Source: Sipunculus nudus (lineage: Eukaryota; Annelida; Sipuncula; Golfingiida; Sipunculidae). Taken from it: a DNA stretch of 64,000 bases. The notes beneath the pieces were generated by a model. That model saw only the letters and a program-made list of their open reading frames with translations. It was not told the origin of the DNA and searched no databases. Positions 11,893-25,526 of the stretch are shown here, piece after piece. The stretch lies in assembly GCA_026874595.1 (NCBI GenBank), contig CM049311.1, forward strand, positions 68,677,453 through 68,741,452. Direction: 5' to 3'. A program made the position numbers and the translations under genes. The stretch's first letter is position 1. The number at the start of each line of letters is the position of its first letter.

Positions 11893-14800
11893 TGAGGACC
11901 ATTGTCCGACCACATCTAGTTGTTGTTGTTTTCTGTCTTGTATTGAATGTTAAGAAATGACTAGAACATCAGTGCCGGATCATTGTAACAGGTGACCCTG
12001 CCTTAGAAGATTTGTAAAGCATCAAGGCATCGGGAACAGAATTGTGAATTTGTAAAAGAATGATATTCGTGCATATATAGCCACGGGGTTCTATTTATTG
12101 TTTTGTGGTACATATTTTTTAGCGTAGGTACGTACCCTGGTTTTATCATATTAATAACATAAGTGGATTTTTTTTTAGTTTTTTTTATGAGTAACAAGAG
12201 GGTGTCCTCTATATTATACTACCACGCAGGCCAAATGTTAACCAGTTTATATGCTGTTACTGACTTGTTTTAACTGTACACCAGGTACGGATAACTGTAC
12301 ACTAGGTACTCATCATTGCCCGGGAAAAAACCTGATCACTATAAACAGTCTCTATGTATATAAAACACAGAAATCGTGGAGGGGTTTGCAATTCTCTTTT
12401 TTTCAGTCGCACAAAAATAAATGTCAGGTGAAATAGTCAAATAGATATAAGTTCTTTCTTTCCTTACATATGAGCTACGTCAAATCACAAACTCACTTTG
12501 GGTAAAATTATATTCCAAGGAAAGGAAGGATAGGAAAGAAACAGAATAAATGTAGCGGCAGTCAGCGATTTAAATCGTCCCAGGTTCGTTTTACATTAGA
12601 CTGCACAGTAATCGGGGAAATGACAGACCGTTTCGTTACTATCCTATTTCGGCTCTGAGATCGTAAGGGGACACGCGGTTTCGGTCCACGTCATGTCCTT
12701 TTTGGTCCCGCATCCTGTCCGTTTTGGTTCCAGTATTTAATTATAGCCGAATAATCTATGTTGCGGCTAAAGGAGAAATCTACTGACTATGATAAATGAA
12801 GTCAATAAGAAAATCTACTAGAAAACAAAAGAGTAAGATTACTGACTAATTATAAAATAAAAAATGTTACCATTTAAACAATTAATACATTTTGTTAATA
12901 CGTGTCACGGGGTCACTCGGGCCCATGAGCAGGTACGTTTGAAACATTAAGAAATGATGCCCAAGAAAAGCCGAGCGCTCTCACACACATACGTGAACAA
13001 ACAACTGAGACTGCATATATGTAATAAACTTTTGTAATGACTATGTACAGTGAAGGTAATTTCGGTGATATGGCTTGGTTGGTAGCTGACGCCAATAAGA
13101 AGCCGGACCAGGAGCTGACACCGGTACCATGTTCCGGTACCGGTACTGGTACAGGGGGACCATCCCAAAAGTGCAATACCTGAAGACAAATGAAACCCTT
13201 ATTAAATTTTTATGGTTCTCAAAAATTAAATCTTCCCAAGAGAAATGTGTCACAACAAGTAAGTATTTAGACAGGAAAGCTGGAAGTACATATAGGATTG
13301 AATTTAAGACCAATTAAATTCAACAGGGCACGTCACAAGTTAATTAAGTAATAATAATAGTAATAAAATATAATCACCAGTTACGTTCTTTACTGAGGCT
13401 GCAATAAATTGTATTTACAATGCAATAAGGAAAATTGTAACAGGCTCTCCAATAATGCATCAGAGTTTGAGAAACGTATGTTTTCACATGTTGGTAGTGA
13501 TGGCGTTGGGTTGTCATAGAAACCATCCCTCACAGGGTTACTTCCGATGCCTAGTTTGCCAACGTTTTTGCTGCTTTGGTAAAGTTATGCAGTGCCAAAT
13601 GATACTGTACAAGTTTTGGTAGAGAGTTGGTTATCATTGTTCATTTGGCAAATATGTCCTCGGACTTCACTTCTATGTTCATGCTTGTAGCATTTTTGTG
13701 TTCAGCTCACAGGTGAACATCTCTGTTCCAGGTTCACAGACCAACTCTGGCCTTCACACAAAATTCCTTATGCACCAAGACACAAAAAACATTACAGCTT
13801 CACTTTGAGTTGTGTGATTACTTGGGAATAAGAAAGGACTTATGACAGTGAGAAAGGGAATTCTCGCCCAGCAGAAAATAGAAAGAAGGAGACAACAATT
13901 TAAAACCCAATGAATACACAGGGCATTGAAAAGCTGGACCTAACAAGGTCCACTGCACTCAGTTAAAACTTGAAAACTGATCAGGGATTTAAGGTAACAG
14001 GACTTTACTGACCGGGGGAAAGTACAGGGCAGGGTAAGAAAACTGAATCACATGTAAAATACACTAATAAATATCGTTTTCAGCAGTCTACCTGTGACAA
14101 AGCGTTTTGAAAATGTTTGATTATTTTTATTTTTACACTGGTGCAAAAAAGAGAGTATATCGACCGTTATGAAGTTATGTAATAGAGTAAATATCACACT
14201 ACCCTTTTATGAAATATGATACCTCAATTATGTATATCTTTGCACTATGAGCCGTGGGTACATGAAGCTTTGATTTAACTATGGTAAATTAATTTATTTT
14301 TGTCAGGGATGCTATGCTGAAAAAAAAATGGGAAAATAAAGTCTATTTGTATAATTTTTCTTGTGGAGTAAGATGGCAGCGGATCCATCCCTTCTTTTTC
14401 TATAAAGATCTGTGAATGTGGAACGGTAACTCTTGAAAAGTAACCTTGGTAGGCTGCTTTTTTAACTTTTGGGGTGGATAGGTAATAATATCAAAGGATG
14501 AGCCCAATTTGTCGTTTGATAAATGGCTTAAAAACGTAATATGTGTGCAAAAACTTTTCTTTAATCTCATATACTAATTACACTACTGAGTATTAAAATA
14601 GCGATCTAGTTTAAGCAATTTGCATTTCCCCTTTCCCATCGTTCCTTTCTATCTAGCCGGAAAACATAGACTGTGTTCATGTCCCTGAAATTACCCAGTT
14701 TTTGTATAATTCCGCTTATATGAATCCATGATTCAATCACTTTTGGTTTCATTTATTTGATTTTCCTGTTTCCCTCACTTATTAGGAATAAGACAAAGTA

Positions 14801-16138
14801 TGATTTGTTCATCCCACTTTACAGTGAAATTTCGAGATTTTAGTCATATCGAGATTATATTTCCGTCCTCCAATCACTAGTTTCTTCATATTTACCTCAA
14901 TGCTCTTTTAATTGCGCATCTCATAATATGAAAATCAAGGATATCGCTTGCGTCAATGAATCATCATGAATGTTAACCTATAGAGTTATTTTTAATGTTC
15001 AAATTTTAAAAAATGTTGAAAATGAGGAAAAAATCACTTTCATTACCATGACATTTCTACAGCATTATGTGTTGCAAACTTATATTAAAGGGACCTAATC
15101 ACTCATAAAGCATATAAAATTAACACGAAAAATAGCGTCTAATCTTTGAGCTAATTGGTACCTGTCTGCCTAAATATTCCCCTGAAACCGTTTGTTTAAT
15201 CCTGCACATACATCGCATGTTTCACAGGTGACTCAGGCCCGGGACCCGATGCACGACCTGTGCTACCCTTGTCATTTCTGCTGAGGCCCCTCGACCTATC
15301 GTGCAAATGGTTGCGACAGGTTCTGCACTGAATTTAAATTCGGTCTGCGGACCATCAAGCAGAGTTATATCAGAGGACATGAAGGTCCATGTATGGATTA
15401 GTTTGGACCACTCATTGTTTTGGATCTGTTACGCACGTGTAAATACGGACCTTATGTCATGAGGCCTTGATATTGTAAACAGACACTGATGGACTTTGGA
15501 CACGTGGACTGAGACGAAAACCCTAACAAGGTGTTAAACAGTTTAAAGGGAGATACTGAGACCGTGTGCTGGGATAGCTTTGCCTAGAAACATTTGTATA
15601 TAGCAAAAGTAAACTAATAGTATGAAAGAATAGTCATATTACTGCCCCTGATTATGTCGCTTTGAGAAAATTTTGATATTATAGGTGGGGGCGATACTGT
15701 CCTCATTGTCATGAGCGCTGCGTTTGCCTCGCTGGGTTGGGCGGGTCAGTGGGTTACTATCTGTACTCCGGTCGATTGTCCCAATATCATTTTCTCAGCA
15801 ACATAGCTCATGTTAGCATTATTCCCTTTATATCGCTCAAACAGAGCCCTGACATTTGTGTATACATTTCTTATCCAGTAGATCAAATGGCAAAATATTT
15901 GTCTTCTTTATGTCTTAACAGTCTAAATAACAGTCGATACGACCAAAACAGGATGCATAGCGTATCGGTAACCATTTTGAGATTGCGAATCGATTCGTAT
16001 CGATCTATCGGTATGTTGATACAGCCCTCCAAGTTACCTTTTTTTTCTTATGTTGCGAAAAAAATACATCAATCCAGTGATGTTGTTTTATGATATCATC
16101 AGCCCGAAGTTATATAGCAACAAACATCTGACAAATAA
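11893..16138. other. Intergenic, no gene seen
   Basis: The reading frames are short, including overlapping ones on both strands at 12.9-13.3 kb that resemble no known protein. A local cluster of GGTACC/CCGGTACCGG words at about 13120-13155 is the only visible pattern. Confidence 0.4.
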
Positions 16139-16970
16139 CATTATGTAGAACGGAGCCGAATAGGTCATGACAGAGCTTAAAACAGAAACCTTTTTCCAGG
16201 ACCGAAACGATTAGTAACCGAAACCGTAACAAAAGTAACCGAAAGAAACAAAAACATGTTGAAACATGTAAAAGCATAACTTAGGTTGAGCGTAACATCG
16301 CCGACATTGCACAAAACACACACACACTCACACACAAATATATATATATAATAAAAAAAAGAAAACAGTAGACCTTGATGTTAGGTTTAGTAAATAAATC
16401 CTTGACACATAATGTTACCCCGGCTGTCATACTCCATTGTCCTATTTTTTTATCTGGGCATCAGGAACAGAATTGTACTATTGTTACACTACTTACACGA
16501 AAGGCAACTGAAATTGTTTCACGAGAAGGCCAAATATTTATCTTCCTATCAGACCATTATGTAGAACGGAGCCGAATAGGTCATGACAGAGCTTAAAACC
16601 GAAACCTTTTTCCAGGACCGAAACGATTAGTAACCTAAACCGTAACAAAAGTAATCGAAAGTAACAAAAACATGTTGAAACATGTAAAAGTATAACTTAG
16701 GTTGAGCGTAACATCGCCGACATTGCACAAAACACACACACACACACACAAATATATATATAATAAAAAAAGAAAACAGTTGACCTTGATGTTAGCTTTA
16801 GTAAATAAATCCTTGACACATAATGTTACCCGGCTGTCATGCTCCATTGTCCTATTTTTTTTATCTGGGCATCAGGAACAGAATTGTACTATTGTTATAC
16901 TACTTACTCGAAAGGCAACTGAAATTGTTTCACGAGAAGGCCAAATATTTATCTTCCAATCAGACCATTT
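16139..16970. repeat. Two-copy tandem duplication, period about 416 bp
   Basis: CATTATGTAGAACGGAGCCG followed by AATAGGTCATGACAGAGC occurs at 16139 and again at 16555. The following ~400 bp, including a CA tract plus TA tract and the words TTGACACATAATGTTACCC and GAAATTGTTTCACGAGAAGG, repeats in order with only scattered substitutions and length changes in the microsatellites. The similar 73- and 94-codon reading frames in the two copies are a by-product of the duplication. Confidence 0.9.
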
Positions 16971-18358
16971 AAACAAACATCATTAAAGAAAGATTTATTC
17001 ACTGTGTTGAGGAATAAGGGAGTTTCTGGAAGCAAACACACTCCGAAAGCGACTCGGGGGATAAATAGTAGCGTACGTTCTAGTCACCAAGCAATCCTAA
17101 CCCGCGAGTAAACCCTTTGATTTTTAATTAAGCAAAGATGGAATCCAGCGTCGTCGGTCCCTGTCGAGTGTAGCAAGCCCCTAAGGACAAACCGTATGCA
17201 ATTTTCTCACACGCTGGCATTTGGCAAAAAGGCATCTTTGCTAGACGGGACAGGCTCAAAGTGAGTCAACTGTCACTATTGGCGAAGATCGTACCTTTAG
17301 GCAATATGATAGATGGTGAATCGCGGGAAGAATGTTCATGCAGACATGGTGTGGGCCCGTTCCCCTCGGTATTCAGAAAGCCCCTCCTTCCCTCATCCAT
17401 CACCGCTGTTTGTTTTTCCTCAGACTTGAGATCGTATTTTCAAATTGAGATTTCAATAATTGTCGTTACATGCGTGGCACGTTATGAGAACGGTCCTGGC
17501 TTCTTTGCTCCCACTGCTCTTATAAAATTTGCTAAGGCTCATGTATTTTTAAGGACTCTGTCCATCTGTAAGGGCGAGGTGCGCATACGCATGCGGACAC
17601 GGATACAGACACGTTTCAATATACATGTTTGTAAATGCAGTTTTTAGCACCTTTCTTTCCATAGAAAGGCACTATGCACGTTTCGCTATACGTTTCCGTG
17701 CCTACCGCTACATGATTCTGTTGTAAAAAAAACCAGATCCACAGCCTTTTGTCTCCATAGAAATCCATTTTTATAGTTTTCATATGTTTCTGCTAATAGG
17801 TTATAAAGAAATAGATATACGGGCAATTTAAGATTGCATGAAGGTCGGTTAAATGTATGCTGCATCAGATCCGGATGTATGACGGGGTTTAGTGGTCACC
17901 AGGCTAATATCCTTCCTCACAAAATAATCGGAATATCTTTTTGTTCCTGTCCAAGTAAAAGTATTGTGATTCTTTATTCTTAAAATTTGATAACATTAAT
18001 TTATATTTTTGGTTACGGATAATATGCGGGAATAATAGTACACCATTCTCGACTCAGCCTGTTACGGCTTTTAGTCCAAATAAAGCTGTGAAAACATCCT
18101 TCAAACGTGCGTAACAGTAACCAGAAGGAGAAAACGCGCCTTAGTATCACAGCCAACCAGAATCAGGACGATCGTCTCGGTTAGGGCTGTCATTCTGTCA
18201 TTTGTGACTTCCATAATGGGACCCTGAACAATGACGTCAGGTGCTGGGGCTTTGGTAATAGTATTAAATCCAGAAATATCGTACTCATTTTATTGCTGAA
18301 CCGGGGGTAAAACACATTATAAGTCACTTTATAACCCATCATCGGGGCATGGGGATCG
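16971..18358. other. Intergenic, weakly coding-like reading frame only
   Basis: A 128-codon plus-strand reading frame at 17261-17647 (starting MSQLSLLAKIVPLG) has no recognisable domain and no obvious splice context. I do not call it a gene. Confidence 0.3.
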
Positions 18359-18910
18359 TTGTATCAACCAATTGTGATCTACCCTGGATTTTGTGTAAAC
18401 GAAAAAATGGACAAAGCCTTGTACTTGGGAATTGCAGATCACACCTTGTTAAAGCAACGGCATTATATCATTTGCAGACCGCTTTTGCACCCTGCCGATT
18501 TGTTGCGAAATTCACAATATAAGCATCTTGGCATTCATTTTCATATCGGTCGCAGCTTCTCCTTCCGAGACCTTGGTACAGGGTGCCGTTCTGGCGTCTG
18601 TCCCATGAATAATGAACAAAGCAATTGTAAAAATCAAATGACTCGTGTGCACTTATTCTACTCGGCTGCCGGTGCACGTTGGTTGCAGACAAAACATTTG
18701 GGATTGCCGGGAGAAAGCGAAATTTTGACAAAGCAAATAAAGCCTAATATACCTGTCCCGTTTCTGGTGTATGTATTCTTGTTAAGATTACGTGTGAACA
18801 GTGTAATGTTAACATTTTGTTCGTTGGATTTGAAGGCAGTTGTGATTTTGGCCAGAACACTTTCAGGCTTATTCATTATTCATGAAATAGCCGACAGAGC
18901 GGCTGGCTGA
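18359..18910 (+). other. Unassigned 183-codon open reading frame
   Basis: This is the longest frame in the window not explained by the receptors or by a minisatellite. It starts with MYQPIVIYPGFCVNEK and contains a hydrophobic stretch (VPFLVYVFLLRLRV) at about residues 132-145. I recognise no domain. Overlapping frames are open on the opposite strand, which weakens the case for coding. A conserved non-coding segment or a decayed exon is as likely as a small single-exon gene. Confidence 0.2.
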
Positions 18911-21012
18911 ATCAATGTCTGTGATAGCGTAGTTGTCATGGGCTTGATAGTATGAACATGGGCGAATTATGCTTTGAGAATAAACGACAATATGCAGGGC
19001 AGTTGTTCATCAATTCGGTGCTATCACAATCCCAAAGTTTCCTAATCTGACCGAAGACAGGTAAAATGCAAATATGGCAAGCGCATATACTTATATAGGT
19101 ACTTATATGATACCAAAGAGGTCTCCTTATTAGAACTTTATACGTTTTCTTTTTGAAATCCCGAACTCTAGATACTGATGCCGAGAAGCAGAGATAATCG
19201 GAATAAAGCCTCTTTTGATGAGACAAGCGGCGGCCAAAATGAGATCATGTAACAATAATGTGTGCTGTGTTTTTTTTACCACAACTTGATATTATATTTC
19301 ACTATTCCTGAAGTATAATCCGATTTGGTGTAATCAACAACACGCCATTATATTTAAATAAAGTCATATTTGAATGAAATGATGACAATCTGGTTATATT
19401 ACTCACCAGAGTATTAATTATTAACAAAGTTCATTTTTGAGAATATTAAGCGTAAAAAATAACGTCGGAAAATGCGCTAATAGTACTGAATTTTTTATTG
19501 GCATATGATTGTCAAACAGTACATTCGTTAATTAATTGTTACTCATCCGAAGGGTACAATGAACTAGCCCCACACAGTCCCTCGAAGGACAGGCAGGTGA
19601 AACAGACAATAACTAAAAGGATATCCTGACTTCATCTTAACAGGAAAGCCAATGGTTTAGCCATGACAATATGACACTCGGGCCTTCTGAAAGAACTGAT
19701 AGGGGCCCGTGGGTCTTGATAGCAGTAATAATAGAACACCCTTTCTAAGGCAAAATATTTGCTGTGTGGTAGTATTTGACATCAGAGGCGTATATGGTCG
19801 TGTTAAATTTGCTAAATAACGAAGAAAAACGTTGTTACACATAAATATTTACCTTATTTACCTCCTTTCTTCCCTATGCCAGCGATTCACACGAAGCTAT
19901 CAAGCCCTCATGACGGATGCAGAGATAAACTTTCCGAGTAAAACCAGCCTTGTTCTTAATAACTGTTGCATGAATATACGTAAGCCAACCGTGAATATAT
20001 AAATATTTATTATTTTTTCTCAACAGAATAACGTCACTTTATGTCTAACTTCGGAAAAAAATGACAGTTCGACAAGCAGATGAAAATAAAAAAGTACTGT
20101 TAGAAATGAGGGGCACATCTGCACGTACTAGAATTGATGCGAACCCAATAGCTTGTATTGCCACCCCAACGTCCTCAGTTAATTAAAATTCGCCTTTGGG
20201 GTGGCAGGCTGCCGCTGTTCTGTTTTATACCGTGTTCGAGGGTTATGTATAGTCTAACCGCAATCCCTATACACTTGTTTATCTGGGGAAGGGTGTATTA
20301 AAAGAGAAGCCGCGTCTCCTAATAGTTCAGTTGTGAATGGAGAAATGCATTTGTAATTCCTGATTTGTGCAGTTCAAACATTTAAGTTTTTTTATATATA
20401 AATTTAAAATGAACTTAACCCCCCACCCCAGTTATAAACACGTTGTTATAAACATAACCCATGGTCAGTGTAACGTAGGGTAAGTGCTTTTTTATTTATT
20501 TTTTTATAAAAGTGTCTGATATTTGAGAGACGCCATATATCGGAATAGGCCCTTTTTATTTACAAGTTCTTAAATTTCCTTATAATATACCCTGACCTTG
20601 GCGGGTGTTGAGCCCCGTTTTCTAAAACCCTTTATTATCCACCGCTGTCTGTAGCAGACGTTTGTATGCAAAGCCTGAGTCTTCCGAGTTCTCTGAGGAT
20701 TTCACATTGAAGACAAGGGACAAGGGGCTCTGGTTTGCTCCTTAACTTATCTGGGGTGCCAGAGTTACTCTTAATCCTTTCGACAAATTTCCTCTGGGAA
20801 ATACCTGTAATACAGCTTGGTTGTAGCGTTAGGTACAGACCTGTGGCCTGCCATGTGTAGCCTAAAAGACTAAAAACAGTATAGATAAATACGAAGGAAG
20901 TTTGTATATGTTTCCAAGGCTAACATCTGATCTTATTGAGGATGAATAACGGCCCAGTATTACCATGACAGATAATCAGTCGAATCAAATACAGAATGTG
21001 AATTTGTTTGGG

Positions 21013-21015
<3 letters not shown>

Positions 21016-21079
<64 letters not shown>
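21016..21079. repeat. (TA)n microsatellite
   Basis: An uninterrupted TA dinucleotide run of about 32 repeats. A reading frame across it coding alternating Ile-Tyr is spurious. Confidence 0.97.
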
Positions 21080-21080
<1 letters not shown>

Positions 21081-21639
21081 CAGGGGTGTAACCAGAGGGT
21101 GCCGCATGAGGCTTCCCTTATCCTATTTTGCATGTAATATCGAGGAATAATCTGCTAGGACATAATCTGCTAAGAAAAAAGAGTAGGAGAGTATTTTAAA
21201 AATATGAAATGAATTAATCATTCATGTTTTCATCGTTTCATCACTGAGAACCTTCATCTGCAAGTTCTATTTATATAAAGAAAGAGATCTATCTCAGGAA
21301 CGTTACTTCTCAAACTGCCATGGGATAACTGAGAAAATAAAAGTAATGAATCATGCATCATATATAAAATATATATTATATATATATAATATATATAATA
21401 TATAAACAATTTGAACAGCGGCCATGCTGTGACCCTCCCCCCCCCCTCCCTTCCCATAAATAATGGCAACGCCCCTATATATATATATATGTATTTGTTT
21501 ACGTCTGTGTACGTGCGTGTTGTGTGAGTGAGTGTACGTTTGTTTGTATGAAAACAGCACATTTGTGTTTACTTTTGAAATATTTTTTTTTAAAATCGTG
21601 TTTTAGTATCGATCCCTTTTCCTAATTAAGCTTCTTCTA

Positions 21640-21643
<4 letters not shown>

Positions 21644-21682
<39 letters not shown>
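21644..21682. repeat. (TA)n microsatellite
   Basis: About 19 TA repeats followed by TACACACATATATATACATA, a compound simple repeat. Confidence 0.95.
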
Positions 21683-21692
<10 letters not shown>

Positions 21693-24063
21693 TATACATA
21701 TATATATATTGTTGTTACATTTTATGTTTAATCTGTACTGGTTGAACTCTCGTTGTCATGTGATCCTTGCGTTTTCACGCCTGGTCGTGGGTCACGTTAT
21801 GGCCCTGGTATGTGGAGGTACGCAGTGTCTTCTCGATAATTCCTGAAACGCGTGAGAAGTGGAAAATTCCCGGCTTGAGGTGTGAAGGTAAATTTTGTGT
21901 AAATCTGTGTTGATACTCGTGTTACCATGTACCATGCCAGCATACTCATTCTTTCATAATCAAACAACAAACATTAACAGAGATAAATTGACCATTTTAT
22001 TAACATGAGAAGAGTCTGTTATACTTTGTATTAAAAGTCTCCGAAATAATTCAGGTGATCATTTGATCATTTAATCTGACACTCCCACGTGATTTCTTAA
22101 ACCACTGCTACAGGGCTTTTATTTCAAAAGCATCACGGTAATGTTCTGTATAACAACAATGTCATACACCATTAAATAAAGAATATTATTAACTATTTAT
22201 TTGTCAAACATCTGATATCACTATTTAACACAGACCAACCGATAAACAGTAGACAAAATATGAATGTCCTAATGAGACACGTACATTTAATCGTCAAACA
22301 GGTAAACACTTCCCCTCTTTCAGCCTTTTTCTGAATATCTTATGTCAGTTATAATAAGAGGGGTGTATAACGCTATTTTTACATTCTCAAGTTTATGAGC
22401 TGTTACATAATAACATGGTGTATGTTAGAATGATACTTATTAATTCCACCTGTCTTAATGGTGTTTCTGTACATTGAATCACCATCTTAGGAATATAACA
22501 CATTTCCGGACGTTTTCCATGAGCAGGAAGGTAATTCTTGTGCCTTTTACCTTCTAAGTAGAGTTAAATGTTTCAATAATATATACTTTTGAAAAAGAAA
22601 TAATTTCACTAGATATAAATCTAATCAGACGGACACTAAATTGATCTAAAAGATCAAATATGACAATGTAATTTATTCTGATAGGATTCTTGAGTGCTTA
22701 CATTGTAATCCATAAAGAACCAAAAACGAGACCAGTAAATTCATATACACCGGAGGTTTTAGGCCATATAAAATGTAAAATGCATCTATCTTCCTTTACA
22801 CCCTTATGTTTGAAAATTTTGCATTTTTAATATGCTTAATTACTTCTTTGAAGGAATGGGTGCAAGAACAGCAAGAAAAGTAACATTAATTCAAAGTATT
22901 GGTGTTCATTTTTGAGTGAGAGAAAACAGGTAAAGTAAAAAAAAGCAGGAAAAGCAGGAGTTCATCTTTTGTGGCCTTTAGACTGTTTGTTACTCTAAAT
23001 AAATTTTGCGTGCAATCTTTTGTTTTTGGAAATATTTTATTTTTAACCTACACTTTACACGGGGTTTAACGTTTGATTTATTGTCAATGAATCAAAAGAG
23101 ATATCTCGAGCTTCTCATCCTACAAAAAATTACATATAAAACTTGATCACAGTGATAATAACTTAGCAAAAACGCATCTCGTTAATAAAATTATTGTATA
23201 GGCTAGAATAGGTAAAACAATAATAAGTACAAGCATAATTTTATGTTTTCATTGGTAAGACTATTTAAGTTTATACATAAATTAAAACGAATGGTCAATT
23301 AAGTAGTTTTCACAACCAGATACGAGGAAACACAAAATAAATAGTAGGTGATTAAAGGATTTCGTCACAGCATGTCACATGTGTTTCATATATACGGTAC
23401 GTCCCATGATCAATTTGAGGAAAATTCCCGAATGATTAAAACATTGACATAATAGGATGGATATACTACATTTTGTCCTTCCAATTTACCAGGGGACGAA
23501 GCTCACAAACAGGTCTGATCTTGTAAATTAAAGCCAATTACTAATATATACATGTATATACTGGACTATATACATATATACACATATACATACACATGTA
23601 TATATATGAACAAACATGCTCAGTTATGTGAAACATGAAGGCCCCTTAATTTTATACTTTACACTTTCACAAGGACACACATATAGTCCCCATCACGGAA
23701 CATTCAAAATACAGAAAACCATAACGGATACAGATTAATATACAGATTATTCTAAAAATGTCGACCAACTTTTATCTCACGGACGATGTGTAGCAAATTG
23801 TGGCCGGAGCGCCACAAACAACCGTTTCCTTGGTGATTCCTGGAAATACATTTTTTCATGCACTTATTATGAAGTTATATCGATCTTTGAATTTAATTAG
23901 AATCATATCCATTATTCCATAGAGTGTGGCACGTTCCGAAACAAACCAAATACATCACTTTTCACGAGAATTACAACAAGGACTCTTCCCTAACGCTTTG
24001 AGCGAAAGTATTAAACCCTATATCCTAACATTCCATGTGTTTCTTTTCAGCAAAGACCATTTA

Positions 24064-24339
24064 TTATGCTCGTATGTCACTATATTCGGCAGTGTAAGTT
24101 GTAGCGTCCATTTCATCTCCATGGAAATGAAACCGCCTTGGGTCCTTCCGGTTTATTGGTGATCTGCGCATGTCCCGTAACTGAATAATCCCGTTGGGTG
24201 AATCCACACCGCAATGGTCGACGGGAAGGTCGGATGGGTGAGCGTTTGCACGATGTGGTCGGTCTTTGGGTCTTTTGGTAGATCCAGTACAGCGGATAGC
24301 AAAACGGAGTTCCTCCCCCATCACAGAGCAAATGGCATC
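24064..24339 (-). CDS. GRIK2-like: Kainate-type glutamate receptor, terminal coding exon w11 (C-tail)
   Basis: On the minus strand CATTTCAG precedes GATGCC, giving an acceptor AG at 24341-24340. The phase-0 exon encodes residues 757-847 and ends at TAA (24064-24066). Its first residues DAICSVMGEELRFAIRC align with RSFCSAMVEELRMSLKC just after M4 in vertebrate GluK2, the membrane-proximal cytoplasmic tail. The remaining ~74 residues are hydrophilic, rich in Arg, Pro and Asp, and resemble no tail I know. A PDZ ligand like the vertebrate -ETMA end is not evident; the protein ends SDIRA. It follows w10 across a 1187-bp intron with matching phase 0. Confidence 0.88.
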   Translation of the reverse strand, partial: DAICSVMGEELRFAIRCTGSTKRPKDRPHRANAHPSDLPVDHCGVDSPNGIIQLRDMRRSPINRKDPRRFHFHGDEMDATTYTAEYSDIRA

Positions 24340-25526
24340 CTGAAATGAAAATCGTTAATTAACAATAATCCCGCAGCAATAAAAACCAACATTCATTACC
24401 TGGGCCATAAAATCCAAACTTTCGGGAATTTCTCGATGCTCAAAGCGATTAATCTGGATCCAAGGAAACATAGACACGGACAAATGACTGTCTGCCTCTC
24501 TCTCTCTCTCTCTCTGTAACTCTCCGTAAGAAAAGCAGACAATGGCTTCTCAAACTCGTTTTCAAATTGTCACGACTATTAGCTCTTGTTTCATTGCCTC
24601 CTCTACATATTTTCAATATTTAATTACACTTTTAATATTATCCAAGTAAAAAGAGTAAAAAAGTGCTTCACAGAAACACGAGTTCCTTTCTTGATGTCCT
24701 TTATAAAAGGCTAACATAATGGAACCCTGTAATATTTCCAGATTAACGCTAAAGTGTACTAAAACCAAATGAAGTTTCGACACATCAGAATTTCCATGAC
24801 GTTTACACTGTATCACTATTTTCACAAAAAGAAGAAACGATTTTAAAATTAAAATATGGTGCGCCAACATTCAAGTTGTTTGGCATTATTTCTCATGCAT
24901 CTTTTTTTCAAAAAAAGTATCAGTGGGTTTTGTTTTAAATCATAGATAATCAAACATAATGATTGGCATAGGTTCGCTAAAAGATATACTCTGGGGACCA
25001 GTGAATAATGTATCGATCAAAAATTATGATGCAGTTCAGTCCATATACTGTTCAAATACAGTATGTGATGGCTATTTTATGAAGTTAAAGCTATTAAAGC
25101 TAATTTCTTGAGAAGAGCTAGGGCTCCTGGATTCCTTGTGGTCTCAAACATAGAAAAATGTTTGGAAGACCACGGTCATGATATTACATGCATCCCAGAG
25201 ACAGAGTCCATATCGGGCGTTTGCCGGAAGATTAATAGGCTGTGTGATATAAAATATAAATAAAGGTAAGGCAAAAACCGTCTCTCATTGTTTGATATAT
25301 TAGATCATGCTCAAACCTGTAATTAAATGGACTCAACAGCCGTGTTCTGGAATTTCAATAGCTGTAAAGACAGCATATGTAGTATGCTTTTGCACTATAT
25401 TCGTTTACTATTTCATTCTTTGATATAAAACCTGCTTAAACATGCTTAAATAATTAATCTATATCTCTGTCTATGGATTAATCTATCTATCTATCTGACT
25501 TGGCAAATCTTAATACGTTTTCTTAC
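24340..25526 (-). other. Intron w10-w11 (1187 bp)
   Basis: Bounded by GTAAGA (donor) and CATTTCAG (acceptor) on the minus strand. It contains a short CT tract near 24498-24516. No other feature is seen. Confidence 0.8.

Larger units (their letters stand above)
18911..24063. other. Intergenic and probable 3' flank of the minus-strand receptor
   Basis: It contains the (TA)n tracts at 21016-21079 and 21644-21682 and a TATATA-rich stretch near 23545-23610. The part nearest 24063 should hold the 3' UTR of the minus-strand gene; a minus-strand AATAAA (plus-strand TTTATT) lies at 23077-23082, and another overlaps the stop codon at 24060-24065. No other gene is seen. Confidence 0.4.

Noticed and set aside
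17261-17647. A 128-codon plus-strand frame
   Set aside because: No domain, signal or splice context recognised; kept only as a note within the intergenic description.
20965-21150. Frames with Ile-Tyr runs over TA tracts (also near 38.4, 53.4 and 56.5 kb)
   Set aside because: Simple translation of dinucleotide repeats.
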